A DNA stretch of 43,653 bases from Clostridia bacterium (GTDB taxonomy: Bacteria; Bacillota; Clostridia; Peptostreptococcales; JAAYPU01). Both the position numbers and the translations under genes were made by a program. Of this stretch, positions 36,260-43,653 are shown piece by piece. Every line of letters starts with the position of its first letter. The first letter of the stretch is position 1. The stretch spans positions 15,890-59,542 of the forward strand of contig JADQBM010000007.1 of the NCBI GenBank assembly GCA_016278615.1, given 5' to 3'. The notes under the pieces were generated by a model. The model did not search any database. It saw only the letters and a program-made list of their open reading frames with translations, and was not told the DNA's origin.

Positions 36260-37273
36260 ATGAAAAAAATTACATTGTTTGCAGTCATGTTTGCTATATT
36301 AATCTTTAGCTACATTATTTTTGATAATGTAGTACAAGGTATGACATCCGCAATTGATACGGAAAGTAATGAATATATTACGGTTGAGATTCCTTCTGGA
36401 AGTACTACCAATGACATCTCAGAAATTTTAGTGCAACATGGTCTTATACGTAACAATTTCGTGTTTAAGTATATGAGTAAAAAATTAGACTATGAGGGTA
36501 GATATCAGGCAGGAACTTATATGCTTGGATACAGCATGACTATGACGGACATTATGAGTATCATGTACAAAGGGAGCACATCTGATGAAAAAACCCTTCG
36601 TATTACAATTCCTGAAGGTTATACAATAGTACAGATTGCAGAAGTTTTTCAAAGTAGTGGACTTATGGATGTAGACACTTTTTTATATGAAGCAGAAAAT
36701 GGTGTGTTCTCATATGATTTTATGAATGAACTTCCAAAAGGGCCTAATCGATTAGAGGGTTTTCTTTTCCCCGATACTTATGAAGTATATAAAAATGCAA
36801 CACCTCATGAAGTCATCAATAAAATGCTATCAAGGTTTGATGAACTTTTTTTAGACGAATACTATGACCGCGCACAAGAACTTGGGTATTCTATTAAAGA
36901 CATGATTACTTTAGCTTCTATCATTGAAAGAGAAGCCTTATTTGATAATGAAAGGATCATTGTTTCCAGTGTTTTTCATAATAGACTTAATATTGATATG
37001 GCACTTCAATCTTGTGCAACAGTACAATATATTCTTGGTGAAGTAAAACCAAATTTGAGTATTGCGGATACTCAGATAGAGTCTCCCTATAATACGTATA
37101 TTTATAAAGGACTGCCTCCGGGACCTATTGCATCTCCAGGGTTAGAGTCTATTAAAGCAGCCCTTTACCCCGCAGAGACACAATATATGTATTTTATGGC
37201 AAAAGGGGATGGGTCCCATGCATTCGCAGTTTCTTATGATGAGTTTCTAAGGTATAAAAAACAATACAGGTGA
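36260..37273 (+). CDS. mltG: Endolytic murein transglycosylase MltG
   Basis: 337 aa. One N-terminal transmembrane helix (about 4-27), a LysM-like domain (about 40-105) and the YceG catalytic domain with ASIIEREA, where E223 is the expected catalytic Glu. C-terminal YNTYIYKGLPPGPIASPG is diagnostic. It cuts nascent glycan strands and sets their length. The order mltG-trmR-trhP matches yrrL-yrrM-yrrN in Bacillus. Confidence 0.95.
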   Translation: MKKITLFAVMFAILIFSYIIFDNVVQGMTSAIDTESNEYITVEIPSGSTTNDISEILVQHGLIRNNFVFKYMSKKLDYEGRYQAGTYMLGYSMTMTDIMSIMYKGSTSDEKTLRITIPEGYTIVQIAEVFQSSGLMDVDTFLYEAENGVFSYDFMNELPKGPNRLEGFLFPDTYEVYKNATPHEVINKMLSRFDELFLDEYYDRAQELGYSIKDMITLASIIEREALFDNERIIVSSVFHNRLNIDMALQSCATVQYILGEVKPNLSIADTQIESPYNTYIYKGLPPGPIASPGLESIKAALYPAETQYMYFMAKGDGSHAFAVSYDEFLRYKKQYR

Positions 37274-37276
37274 AAA

Positions 37277-37927
37277 ATGAGTATAATTGTAAATGATTTA
37301 GTTGAATCATATATTAACGAGTTGTATAATAGTCGAAATGATTTTTTGAGAAAACTAAGGGATGATGCTGAAGAAGAAGGCGTGCCCATTATAACAAAAG
37401 ATACGGAAGGCTTTATGTCCGTACTCCTTACGATCCATAAACCCAAAAAAATCCTTGAGATTGGAACGGCTATTGGTTACTCAGGCATTTTTTTTGCTTC
37501 CTTAATTCCAAAAACCCAAGTGGTTTCAATTGAAATGGATGATAATATGTACTTAAGAGCCAGAGAAAACATAAAAAAATCTGGCATGACAGATCATATA
37601 ACGGACTTAAAGGGAGACGCAAGAAATATTATTGCTGATTTAGATGAAACCTTTGATATGATCTTTATTGATGCAGCAAAAGGTCATTACACATCTTTTT
37701 TTAAAGAGAGTCTTAGACTTCTAAAACCAGAAGGTGTTATCGTTTCAGATAATGTTTTATACAGAGGAATGACAGCATCCAATGCATTTTTAATTAAGAG
37801 AAAAAGAACCATTGTAAAAAGGATGAGAGAATATTTGGCATATATTTCAAATCATCCAGAATTTGAAACAGCAGTGCTTTCCATAGGGGATGGCATTGCT
37901 GTAAGTGCTAGAAAGGTAGAAGAGTAA
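37277..37927 (+). CDS. trmR: tRNA 5-hydroxyuridine methyltransferase TrmR (O-methyltransferase)
   Basis: 216 aa class I SAM-dependent O-methyltransferase. SAM-binding motif I is ILEIGTAIGYSGIF (about residues 55-68), acidic motif VVSIEMDD and FDMIFIDAAKGHY near 130. In Bacillus the orthologous position (yrrM) encodes TrmR, which methylates 5-hydroxyuridine at tRNA position 34 to 5-methoxyuridine. The assignment rests on family and on the next gene, a U32 protein of the kind that makes the 5-hydroxyuridine. It starts four bases after mltG. Confidence 0.85.
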   Translation: MSIIVNDLVESYINELYNSRNDFLRKLRDDAEEEGVPIITKDTEGFMSVLLTIHKPKKILEIGTAIGYSGIFFASLIPKTQVVSIEMDDNMYLRARENIKKSGMTDHITDLKGDARNIIADLDETFDMIFIDAAKGHYTSFFKESLRLLKPEGVIVSDNVLYRGMTASNAFLIKRKRTIVKRMREYLAYISNHPEFETAVLSIGDGIAVSARKVEE

Positions 37928-37930
37928 TAT

Positions 37931-39175
37931 ATGAAGAAAGTTGAACTATTAGCACCCGCAGGAGATTTTGAAAAACTTAAAATTGCAATTGAATATGGTG
38001 CCGACGCTGTTTATTTTGGTGGTGAAAGCTTTGGGTTGCGTGCTGCTTCAAAAAACTTTTCTATCGATGAAATGAGAAGAGGGGTTCAATACATCCATGA
38101 TAAAGGAAAACGTGCCTATCTCACTTTAAATATTTTTGCCCATAATGAGGATATTGATGAATTGTTGGATTATTTAAAAAAAATAAAAGACATCTCTTTT
38201 GATGCTCTTATTATTTCTGACCCTGGAATCATTCAAGTGGTTAAGGAATGGATACCCAATACCCCTATTCACCTAAGCACACAAGCCAATACCACAAATT
38301 ACAAAAGCGCAGAGTTTTGGTACAAGCAAGGCATTAAGCGTATCGTCTTAGCCCGAGAATTATCATTAAAAGAAATTAGAGAAGTCAGAGAAAAGGTCAC
38401 AGAGGATTTAGAACTGGAAGCATTTATTCATGGGGCTATGTGTATCTCCTACTCTGGAAGGTGCTTGTTAAGCAATTACATGACGGGAAGAGATGCCAAT
38501 AGAGGTGCATGTGCCCATCCTTGCAGGTGGAATTATTATTTAGTTGAAGAAAAAAGACCAGGAGAATATATTCCTGTAAACGAAGATGAAAGAGGCACCT
38601 ATTTCTTTAATTCCAAAGACTTATGCCTTATTGAGCACATCCCTGAATTAATGGAATCAGGTATTATGAGTATGAAAATAGAGGGACGCATGAAAAGTAT
38701 CTTTTATGTTGCGGTGATCGTAGGTGCCTATCGTAAGGCCATAGATACCTATTATAAAGACCCTGAGAATTACCAATATAAACCTGAATGGTTAGAAGAA
38801 CTTAAAAAGGTTAGTCATAGAAATTTTACTACCGGTTTTTACTTCCATAAGCCCGAATCGGAGGATCTTAATTATGATACCAGCAGCTATACAAGGGATT
38901 ATGACTTTTTAGGTTTGGTAAAATTCTATGATGAAAAAACAGGATTTGCAACCATTGAGCAAAGAAACAAGATATGTAAGGGTGATTCAGTTGAAATCAT
39001 AGGTCCTTATGTAGATTTTTTTACCCAAAAGATTGATCTTATTCTTGACGAGGAGAATCAGCCAATAGAATCTGCTCCTCATGCTCAGCAGATCATTAAG
39101 ATAAAGATGGAAAAACCAGTAATTGAGAATTATATGTTGCGAAGCAAAAGAACCAATACCTTTTCAGATATTTGA
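37931..39175 (+). CDS. trhP: Peptidase U32 family protein, TrhP-type tRNA hydroxylation enzyme
   Basis: 414 aa. N-terminal VELLAPAGDFEKLKIAIEYGADAVYFGG is diagnostic of U32. Four conserved cysteines at 171, 178, 194 and 198 (GAMCISYSGRC, ACAHPC) are expected to hold an iron-sulfur cluster. TrhP uses prephenate to hydroxylate uridine 34 in tRNA. Bacillus has two U32 genes after trmR (yrrN, yrrO); here there is one full-length gene, so a single enzyme may suffice. Three bases after trmR. Confidence 0.87.
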   Translation: MKKVELLAPAGDFEKLKIAIEYGADAVYFGGESFGLRAASKNFSIDEMRRGVQYIHDKGKRAYLTLNIFAHNEDIDELLDYLKKIKDISFDALIISDPGIIQVVKEWIPNTPIHLSTQANTTNYKSAEFWYKQGIKRIVLARELSLKEIREVREKVTEDLELEAFIHGAMCISYSGRCLLSNYMTGRDANRGACAHPCRWNYYLVEEKRPGEYIPVNEDERGTYFFNSKDLCLIEHIPELMESGIMSMKIEGRMKSIFYVAVIVGAYRKAIDTYYKDPENYQYKPEWLEELKKVSHRNFTTGFYFHKPESEDLNYDTSSYTRDYDFLGLVKFYDEKTGFATIEQRNKICKGDSVEIIGPYVDFFTQKIDLILDEENQPIESAPHAQQIIKIKMEKPVIENYMLRSKRTNTFSDI

Positions 39176-39205
39176 TAAAAAATCTAATTTAAATTAAGGA
39201 AGGGT

Positions 39206-39445
39206 TTATTTCACTTTTTCCAATGCTTTAGCCAATTGATCTGGGCAAGATGTGGGTTTTCCTGAACAGCGTATGCCCTTTAAACAGGTGATCACTTTAT
39301 TTATAGGCATACCTTCTACTAAAGAGGATATACCTTTCAGGTTTCCATCGCACCCATGGGTAAATTTTAATTTTCTTATTGTGTTCTTTTCGATTTCAAA
39401 TTCTATTTTTTCTGAACAGACACCACGGGGAAAAAAAGTATGCAT
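39206..39445 (-). CDS. TSCPD domain protein
   Basis: 79 aa. The C-terminal TSCPDQLAKALEKV names the domain; upstream are cysteines in GVCSEKI, GCDGN, TCLKG and RCSGK. The domain is related to the C-terminus of class II ribonucleotide reductases and occurs as stand-alone small proteins in anaerobes; function unknown. The Cys pattern suggests metal binding. It lies 51 bases downstream of the Crp/Fnr gene on the same strand and may share its transcript. Confidence 0.82.
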   Translation of the reverse strand: MHTFFPRGVCSEKIEFEIEKNTIRKLKFTHGCDGNLKGISSLVEGMPINKVITCLKGIRCSGKPTSCPDQLAKALEKVK

Positions 39446-39496
39446 CTCTAAGAAGTCCTTTCTTTTAAAGGTAAGTTATCCAATTAATTTAAGACT

Positions 39497-40192
39497 TTAT
39501 TTATACAAATCTGCAGCAAGTTGCTTTAGTCTGTGCGCATCTATCACCTCGTAACAATTCTTTTTCTTATTTAGAACCCCTTTGCTACTGAGCGTATACA
39601 ATGTCCTAAGTAAATGCCTGTAGCTTGTTCCTAAAAGTTCAGCGATTTCTGATAGATTTTCATTAAATATGAATCGTGTTTTTCCATAGGAAGTTACCGT
39701 ATGTCCTGTCGAAGCAATATAGCTGGCTAATTTGTTTTCAAGAGGATAAAGTTGGTTTATGGAGCTATTAATGGTAATTCGATTGAGTTTTTCAGAAAGA
39801 AGGCGTGATATATTGCGTAAAAAGATTGAATCATCAAGTAAAATCTCACGAACAATTTTTATGGGAATACCAATACAATAGACATCGTCAATTGCCTGAG
39901 CATTTGTTGTAAAATCATCTGAACTGAAAAGTTCAACTTCACCAAGAATATTAAGACCATCATAAAAGCACAACAATAATGCTTTTCCGTTGCTTAAGGA
40001 TTTATATATTTTTGCTTTCCCTTCAACGAAAAAATAAAAGTGGGAATAGGATTCGCCTGATTTAAAGATATATTCATTTCTCTTAAAGTGATAAAGGTTC
40101 ATATGCTCTGAAATATCTTTAGTAAAGAAATCAGAAATATGATATTTTTTTATATAGCAATCGAGTTTATTAGGATCATTTATTAATTCCAT
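39497..40192 (-). CDS. Crp/Fnr family regulator, YeiL-like
   Basis: 231 aa. N-terminal cyclic-nucleotide-binding-like domain (about 25-125, KRNEYIFKSGESYSHFYFFVEGKAKIYK), dimer helix (about 125-160) and a C-terminal winged helix with LSEIAELLGTSYRHLLRTLYTL as the recognition unit (about 185-206). No N-terminal Cys cluster like Fnr. Ligand unknown. Divergent from a small DMT transporter, with a perfect 22-bp palindrome between them that is a good candidate for its operator. Start supported by GGGAG upstream of the ATG. Confidence 0.88.
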   Translation of the reverse strand: MELINDPNKLDCYIKKYHISDFFTKDISEHMNLYHFKRNEYIFKSGESYSHFYFFVEGKAKIYKSLSNGKALLLCFYDGLNILGEVELFSSDDFTTNAQAIDDVYCIGIPIKIVREILLDDSIFLRNISRLLSEKLNRITINSSINQLYPLENKLASYIASTGHTVTSYGKTRFIFNENLSEIAELLGTSYRHLLRTLYTLSSKGVLNKKKNCYEVIDAHRLKQLAADLYK

Positions 40193-40210
40193 TTTTTTCT
40201 CCCTGGGTTG

Positions 40211-40239
40211 ATTATATTATTAATTATGACATATGTCAT
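40211..40239 (-). promoter_or_regulatory. Promoter of the Crp/Fnr regulator gene
   Basis: Minus strand: ATGACA (40239-40234), a 17-base spacer and TATAAT (40216-40211). The -35 lies inside one arm of the palindrome at 40222-40243, so a bound regulator would block it. Confidence 0.6.
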
Positions 40240-40243
40240 AATT
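40222..40243. promoter_or_regulatory. Perfect 22-bp palindrome, candidate Crp/Fnr operator
   Basis: AATTATGACAT followed immediately by its exact reverse complement ATGTCATAATT. The core TGACAT-ATGTCA has the two-fold form of Crp/Fnr sites. Its centre is about 42 bases before the predicted transporter start site and about 28 before that of the regulator. Confidence 0.75.
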
Positions 40244-40262
40244 CAACACAATCCCTTTATGT

Positions 40263-40268
40263 TATAAT
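40263..40268 (+). promoter_or_regulatory. -10 element of the DMT transporter gene
   Basis: TATAAT with no good -35 at the right distance, as expected for an activator-dependent promoter. The palindrome sits where a class II Crp/Fnr activator binds (near -41.5). Confidence 0.55.
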
Positions 40269-40307
40269 ATTTTTGCTAATGAAGTATGAAACAAGGAGAG
40301 AAATATT

Positions 40308-40739
40308 ATGGCAGGAATTATTTTTTCAATTATTGCAGGTGTTTTTATAAGTTTTCAAGGTGTTTTTAATACACGTGTCAGTGATAAAATCGGATTATGG
40401 GAAGCCAACACAGTGGTTATGGGGACTGGTTTTATTGTAGCTACAGTACTCATGATGATATTTGGAAAAGGAAACTTTGAGAACCTTGGAGAGATAAATA
40501 AGCTTTATCTTATAGGAGGGGCTTTAGGTGTTGGGATTGTTTTTTCAGTTATGAAAGGCATTTCTGCTTTAGGTGCAACCTATGCCATAGCCATTATCAT
40601 CATTGTCCAGCTTATTTTGTGTACCGTTATTGATACTTTTGGACTTTTTGAAAACCCTCAAATCAAATTTGATTTTACTAAACCTCTTGGGGTAGCCATT
40701 ATGATTTTTGGATTGATCATATTTAAATTAAGAGGATAG
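40308..40739 (+). CDS. DMT-superfamily small transporter (DUF606/YdcZ)
   Basis: 143 aa, about five transmembrane helices. N-terminal GIIFSIIAGVFISFQGVFNTRVSDKIGLWEA (in family order, residues 3-33) and central GALGVGIVFSVMKGISALGA match the YdcZ/DUF606 family. Such half-size DMT proteins act as dimers or in pairs; the substrate is unknown. Only a single copy is present here. Divergent pairing with a Crp/Fnr regulator suggests regulated export or import of the compound the regulator senses. Confidence 0.85.
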   Translation: MAGIIFSIIAGVFISFQGVFNTRVSDKIGLWEANTVVMGTGFIVATVLMMIFGKGNFENLGEINKLYLIGGALGVGIVFSVMKGISALGATYAIAIIIIVQLILCTVIDTFGLFENPQIKFDFTKPLGVAIMIFGLIIFKLRG

Positions 40740-40876
40740 TAATAGACATTAGGAACAGGCGTTTTTATATATTCCTTAGTAAGTAAATGTCAAAATCATA
40801 AGGATAAGGCATCTAAAATATGGTAAAATAAGATTATACATCTTAAATAAAGCTATGACTGTTTGGAGGTTATCAA

Positions 40877-41635
40877 ATGAATACAGATATGCTTTACCAT
40901 ACGATTTTCAAGAGAAAATCTATCAGAAAGTATGACGAATCACCATTAGGGGAGTCTATGCTTTCTGAGATTTCTAATTTTATGTTGGAATTGGAACCTA
41001 TGCATGATCATATAAAGACTGAAATAAAGATTGTATCTCGTTATGATATTAAAAATCTAACGCCCATTAAAGCACCCCATTATATGATTGTCTTTTCTGA
41101 AAACAAAAAAGATTATCTTACAAATGCCGGATTTATGTTGCAACAAATGGATTTATTTCTTTCTTCCAAAGGAATCGGAAGTTGTTGGATAGGGATGGCT
41201 AAGCCAAACAAGGGCGCACTAAAAAGCTCAGAACTTGAATTTGTGATTATGTTAGCTTTTGGAAAACCCATTGAATCATTACACAGGGCACATGTTTCTG
41301 AATTTAAAAGAAAAAATCTTAATGAAATTACAAATATCATGGGCATGGATGAATTATTTGAGACGGCTCGTTTGGCACCATCCGCTACCAATAGTCAACC
41401 ATGGTTCTTTATAAAAGATAACCACAAGATACATGTATATTGTGTAAAGACCAACGCTATCAAAGCTGTCATCTATGAGAAAGTCAACAAGATTGATATG
41501 GGAATAGCAATATGCCATTTGTGGATTGCCGCTGCACATCTTGGGAAAAGGCTACAGTGGGAATATAATGAATCAGCAGTTGAGCATAGTCCCAAAGGAT
41601 TTTACTATATTTCAACATTACATATAACAGCATAA
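40877..41635 (+). CDS. Nitroreductase-family protein
   Basis: 252 aa. N-terminal FKRKSIRKYDESPL is the usual FMN-binding start of the family; ARLAPSATNSQPWFF (about 162-176) is the second conserved block, and GIAICHLWIAAAHLG follows. The arrangement, with two halves each resembling a nitroreductase, matches the larger subfamily often annotated as putative nitroreductase TM1586-like. Flavin use is likely; the substrate is unknown. The GGAGG site precedes the ATG. A weak extended -10 (TGGTAAAAT, 40821-40829) may be its promoter. Confidence 0.85.
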   Translation: MNTDMLYHTIFKRKSIRKYDESPLGESMLSEISNFMLELEPMHDHIKTEIKIVSRYDIKNLTPIKAPHYMIVFSENKKDYLTNAGFMLQQMDLFLSSKGIGSCWIGMAKPNKGALKSSELEFVIMLAFGKPIESLHRAHVSEFKRKNLNEITNIMGMDELFETARLAPSATNSQPWFFIKDNHKIHVYCVKTNAIKAVIYEKVNKIDMGIAICHLWIAAAHLGKRLQWEYNESAVEHSPKGFYYISTLHITA

Positions 41636-41670
41636 ATCAATTGATGGAATTTCCATATAAAAATGTACTA

Positions 41671-41707
41671 AAAAATGAACCAAACAAAATTTGTTTGGTT
41701 CATTTTT
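41671..41707. terminator. 17-bp terminator hairpin before spoIIIAA
   Basis: AAAAATGAACCAAACAA pairs perfectly with TTGTTTGGTTCATTTTT around an AAT loop. A-tract and T-tract on opposite sides permit bidirectional termination. It insulates the sporulation operon. Confidence 0.85.
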
Positions 41708-41762
41708 ATTTATGAATAAATGTAGGGACTTTGAATATTATTTTAAAAAGGAGGACAGGCAA

Positions 41763-42707
41763 ATGACAAACAGCATTGAATATATTTTTAAGAAATTCCC
41801 TGATGAAATTAAAAGGGCTCTGTTTTCAGTGCCAGATTATGTAAAATCATCTATTGAAGAAATACGCATAAAAGTTAATGGATCAATGGTGATATATGCT
41901 TCTGAAAAAGAATATTTCTTGAGTAGGGATAACAAATTTACTACAGACAGAAAAAATAGTCGGTTAATTACCAATAAAGAACTTCAAAATATTTTTAATT
42001 CCGTATTAAATTACTCTGTATATGCACATGAGGAAGAGTTATCAAATGGCTATGTAACCATTCAAGGAGGACACCGAGTTGGTGTGTGTGGAAAGGTTGT
42101 AATGGATGAAGAAAAAGTGAAAACAATTAAAGATATTTCCTCTCTTAATATCAGAAGAAGTCGAGAGATAATAGGCATATCTGAGAAAATTATTCAATAT
42201 ATATTTAGAGATAGCAAGTCCATCTACAACACATTGATTGTCTCCCCTCCTAAATGTGGTAAAACCACATTGTTAAGAGACATAGTAAGGAATTTAAGTG
42301 ATAGGGGCTTTAAAATAGGGGTTGTAGATGAAAGGTCTGAGATTGCCGGCATGTTTGGTGGTTTTCCCCAGAACAATCTGGGATTAAGAACTGATGTGTT
42401 AGATGGTTGTCCAAAAGAGAAAGGCATTATTATGATGATCCGATCCATGTCACCGGATATTATTGCAACAGATGAAATAGGAAAAGAAGCAGATGTTTAT
42501 GCAGTTGAATCTGCTTTGACTGCAGGAATAAATCTTATTACCACCATTCATGGGTACACTTTTAATGACTTGGAGAATTCAAATATAAAAAAATTAGTAA
42601 AAGAAAGAGTATTTGATCGAATACTGTTCATGTCAAATATTCCTTCAGTAGGACATATTAAATCAATAGTTAATAGCAAAAATGAAATAATTATTAAACA
42701 GGAGTAA
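41763..42707 (+). CDS. spoIIIAA: Stage III sporulation protein SpoIIIAA
   Basis: 314 aa secretion-type ATPase of the mother-cell/forespore channel (SpoIIIA-SpoIIQ). Walker A SPPKCGKTTLL (residues 161-171), then VVDERSEIAGMFGG and the Walker-B-like DIIATDEIGKEAD, LTTIHG region. Mother-cell sigma-E would be expected to drive it, but I could not find a convincing sigma-E promoter. ATG at 41763 chosen because AAGGAGGACAGG is just upstream; an ATG at 41691 lies inside the terminator. Confidence 0.96.
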   Translation: MTNSIEYIFKKFPDEIKRALFSVPDYVKSSIEEIRIKVNGSMVIYASEKEYFLSRDNKFTTDRKNSRLITNKELQNIFNSVLNYSVYAHEEELSNGYVTIQGGHRVGVCGKVVMDEEKVKTIKDISSLNIRRSREIIGISEKIIQYIFRDSKSIYNTLIVSPPKCGKTTLLRDIVRNLSDRGFKIGVVDERSEIAGMFGGFPQNNLGLRTDVLDGCPKEKGIIMMIRSMSPDIIATDEIGKEADVYAVESALTAGINLITTIHGYTFNDLENSNIKKLVKERVFDRILFMSNIPSVGHIKSIVNSKNEIIIKQE

Positions 42708-42713
42708 ACTATT

Positions 42714-43235
42714 ATGATAATTAAAGGAATCCTTTCTATTGCAATTATCGGATTATCCACCCTTATAGGCTATTTGATTTCTATGAACTATGAATATCGA
42801 ATTAAACAACTTTCTGCTTTTATCTATTCCATTAAGATAATGGAAGCAGAAATGAATTATTCAAAGAATTTTCTCATGGATATTATTAAAAAACTGTCTT
42901 CAAGCAATGAGAAAGTGGTCAGTTGCTTTTATAGTAATATGGAGGACTTATTAAGACAAAGTTATGGAAATGATTTTTCAACTTTATGGAGTGCGTCTGT
43001 TGATCTATCTTTTGAAACAAGCGCTTTATCCAATTCAGATATAAAGATTATTAAAGATTTTGGAAAAAATTTAGGAAAAATAGATTTAGAGAATCAACAG
43101 AAAATCTTTGATTATTTTTATAAAAGATTGGATTTCCAGATGGAAGAAGCGATTAATGAAAAGGCCCAAAAGAGTCGTGTCTATAAAAATATTGGAGTCT
43201 CTGTTGGCATTATGATCGTAGTGGTTCTCATTTAA
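42714..43235 (+). CDS. spoIIIAB: Stage III sporulation protein SpoIIIAB
   Basis: 173 aa with an N-terminal helix (about 3-22), a soluble middle domain (RIKQLSAFIYSIKIMEAEMNY is the family signature region) and a C-terminal helix GVSVGIMIVVVLI. It resembles type II secretion membrane components and works with SpoIIIAA. Starts six bases after spoIIIAA. Confidence 0.95.
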   Translation: MIIKGILSIAIIGLSTLIGYLISMNYEYRIKQLSAFIYSIKIMEAEMNYSKNFLMDIIKKLSSSNEKVVSCFYSNMEDLLRQSYGNDFSTLWSASVDLSFETSALSNSDIKIIKDFGKNLGKIDLENQQKIFDYFYKRLDFQMEEAINEKAQKSRVYKNIGVSVGIMIVVVLI

Positions 43236-43300
43236 TGATAATTTTCAATTTTATACAGTGCTTAGCATAAGACAAAAGAAAAAAATGGAGGTTATAAAAA

Positions 43301-43501
43301 ATGAACATGGATGTGGATCTAATATTTAAAATAGCAACCATTGGCATATTGGTTTCTGTACTAAATCAAGTATTGCTCCGCGCAGGAAGAGAAGAGCAAG
43401 CAATGATGACAACCTTAGCTGGTATCATTGTGGTGCTTTTTATGATTATTCAACTTATTAATAATTTTTTTACAACAGTAAAAACCATGTTTCAATTGTA
43501 A
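43301..43501 (+). CDS. spoIIIAC: Stage III sporulation protein SpoIIIAC
   Basis: 66 aa with two transmembrane helices (about 7-24 and 36-58). The sequence LIFKIATIGILVSVLNQVL and GREEQAMMTTLAGIIVVLF is characteristic. GGAGG lies nine bases before the ATG. spoIIIAD would normally follow within a few bases; instead a repeat block fills the remaining 150 bases of the window. Confidence 0.95.
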   Translation: MNMDVDLIFKIATIGILVSVLNQVLLRAGREEQAMMTTLAGIIVVLFMIIQLINNFFTTVKTMFQL

Positions 43502-43506
43502 AATTA

Positions 43507-43653
43507 GGGACAGGGAACAGGTGACAGGTGACAGGGGACAGAAAAGATTAGAGATGTGTAGGGACGACCCTTGCGGTTGTCCTCGAGAAGGGATTAGCGA
43601 TTAGAGATGTGTAGGGACGACCCTTGCGGTTGTCCTCGAGAAGGGATTAGCGA
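43507..43653 (+). repeat. GGTGACA heptamers and a 53-bp tandem duplication after spoIIIAC
   Basis: Five 7-nt units GGGACAG, GGAACAG, GTGACAG, GTGACAG, GGGACAG (43507-43541). Then two copies of a 53-bp unit (from 43546 and 43599), each with GATTAGA/GATTAGC heptamers and the REP-like hairpin GTAGGGACGACC-CTTGC-GGTTGTCC. The second copy runs off the window end, so more may follow. Confidence 0.85.

Noticed and set aside
39252-39554. 100-codon plus-strand reading frame
   Set aside because: Antisense to the TSCPD gene, which has a recognisable domain and start; the frame has no site or family resemblance.
41625-41760. Sigma-E promoter for spoIIIAA
   Set aside because: GAATATT near 41731 resembles a -35, but the matching -10 would fall in the ribosome-binding site; no acceptable pair found.

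Overview
This is a low-GC, gene-dense chromosomal segment from an endospore-forming member of the Clostridia. The evidence is the fused IspH-S1 protein, the SCIFF peptide with its radical SAM maturase, HemZ, an RNase J, a SpoIID-family protein and the start of the spoIIIA operon (spoIIIAA-AB-AC). I cannot name the genus from sequence alone. Almost everything is housekeeping. I see no prophage, transposase, CRISPR array, rRNA or tRNA.

Layout. 295-2397: ispH-S1 fusion. 2584-4748 (minus): argR-recN. 5114-9108: ruvC-ruvA-ruvB and a SPOR/SpoIID-domain protein. 9135-12401: queA, tgt, a DUF1294 membrane protein and yajC, i.e. queuosine tRNA modification next to Sec-translocon accessories. 12425-12727: a long palindrome and a strongly structured, terminator-ended RNA. 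12808-14995: TIGR04086 membrane protein, scfA (47 aa, six Cys) and scfB. 15234-20707: gamma-carbonic anhydrase, secD, secF, apt and bifunctional rel. 21077-24500: dtd, a metallo-hydrolase, a GDSL esterase and hemZ. 24501-27932: a leader with a T-box-like remnant, then hisS-aspS. 28302-32325: nadD-yqeK-rsfS-leuS. 32415-36167: RNase J, a YlbF-family protein, an Xaa-Pro peptidase and efp. 36260-39175: mltG-trmR-trhP. 39206-40739: a TSCPD protein and a Crp/Fnr (YeiL-like) regulator, divergent from a small DMT transporter across a perfect 22-bp palindrome. 40877-43501: a nitroreductase-like protein, then spoIIIAA-AB-AC.

The most unusual property lies between the genes. At least ten intergenic gaps carry a recurrent composite repeat: a short tandem array of 7-nt units, then a small hairpin with a GATTTTG/CAAAATC-type stem, often mirrored so that two units face each other. 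The 7-nt unit differs between sites (GATAACA, GATTTAG, GAATAAT, GGTGACA), while the period, hairpin and layout are kept, and the hairpin stems show compensatory changes. A second class uses 6-nt AAGTNN arrays with REP-like GTAGGG hairpins or ACTCC-GAA-GGAGT hairpins; one gap holds six copies of a 39-40 bp unit. The arrays usually end just before a ribosome-binding site, and two genes (recN, scfB) take their stop codons from them.

Best candidates for undescribed biology: this repeat family, the structured RNA at 12467-12727, the Crp/Fnr operator at 40222-40243 and the decayed T-box before hisS. Many genes start with TTG; I chose starts by ribosome-binding-site position and family N-termini.
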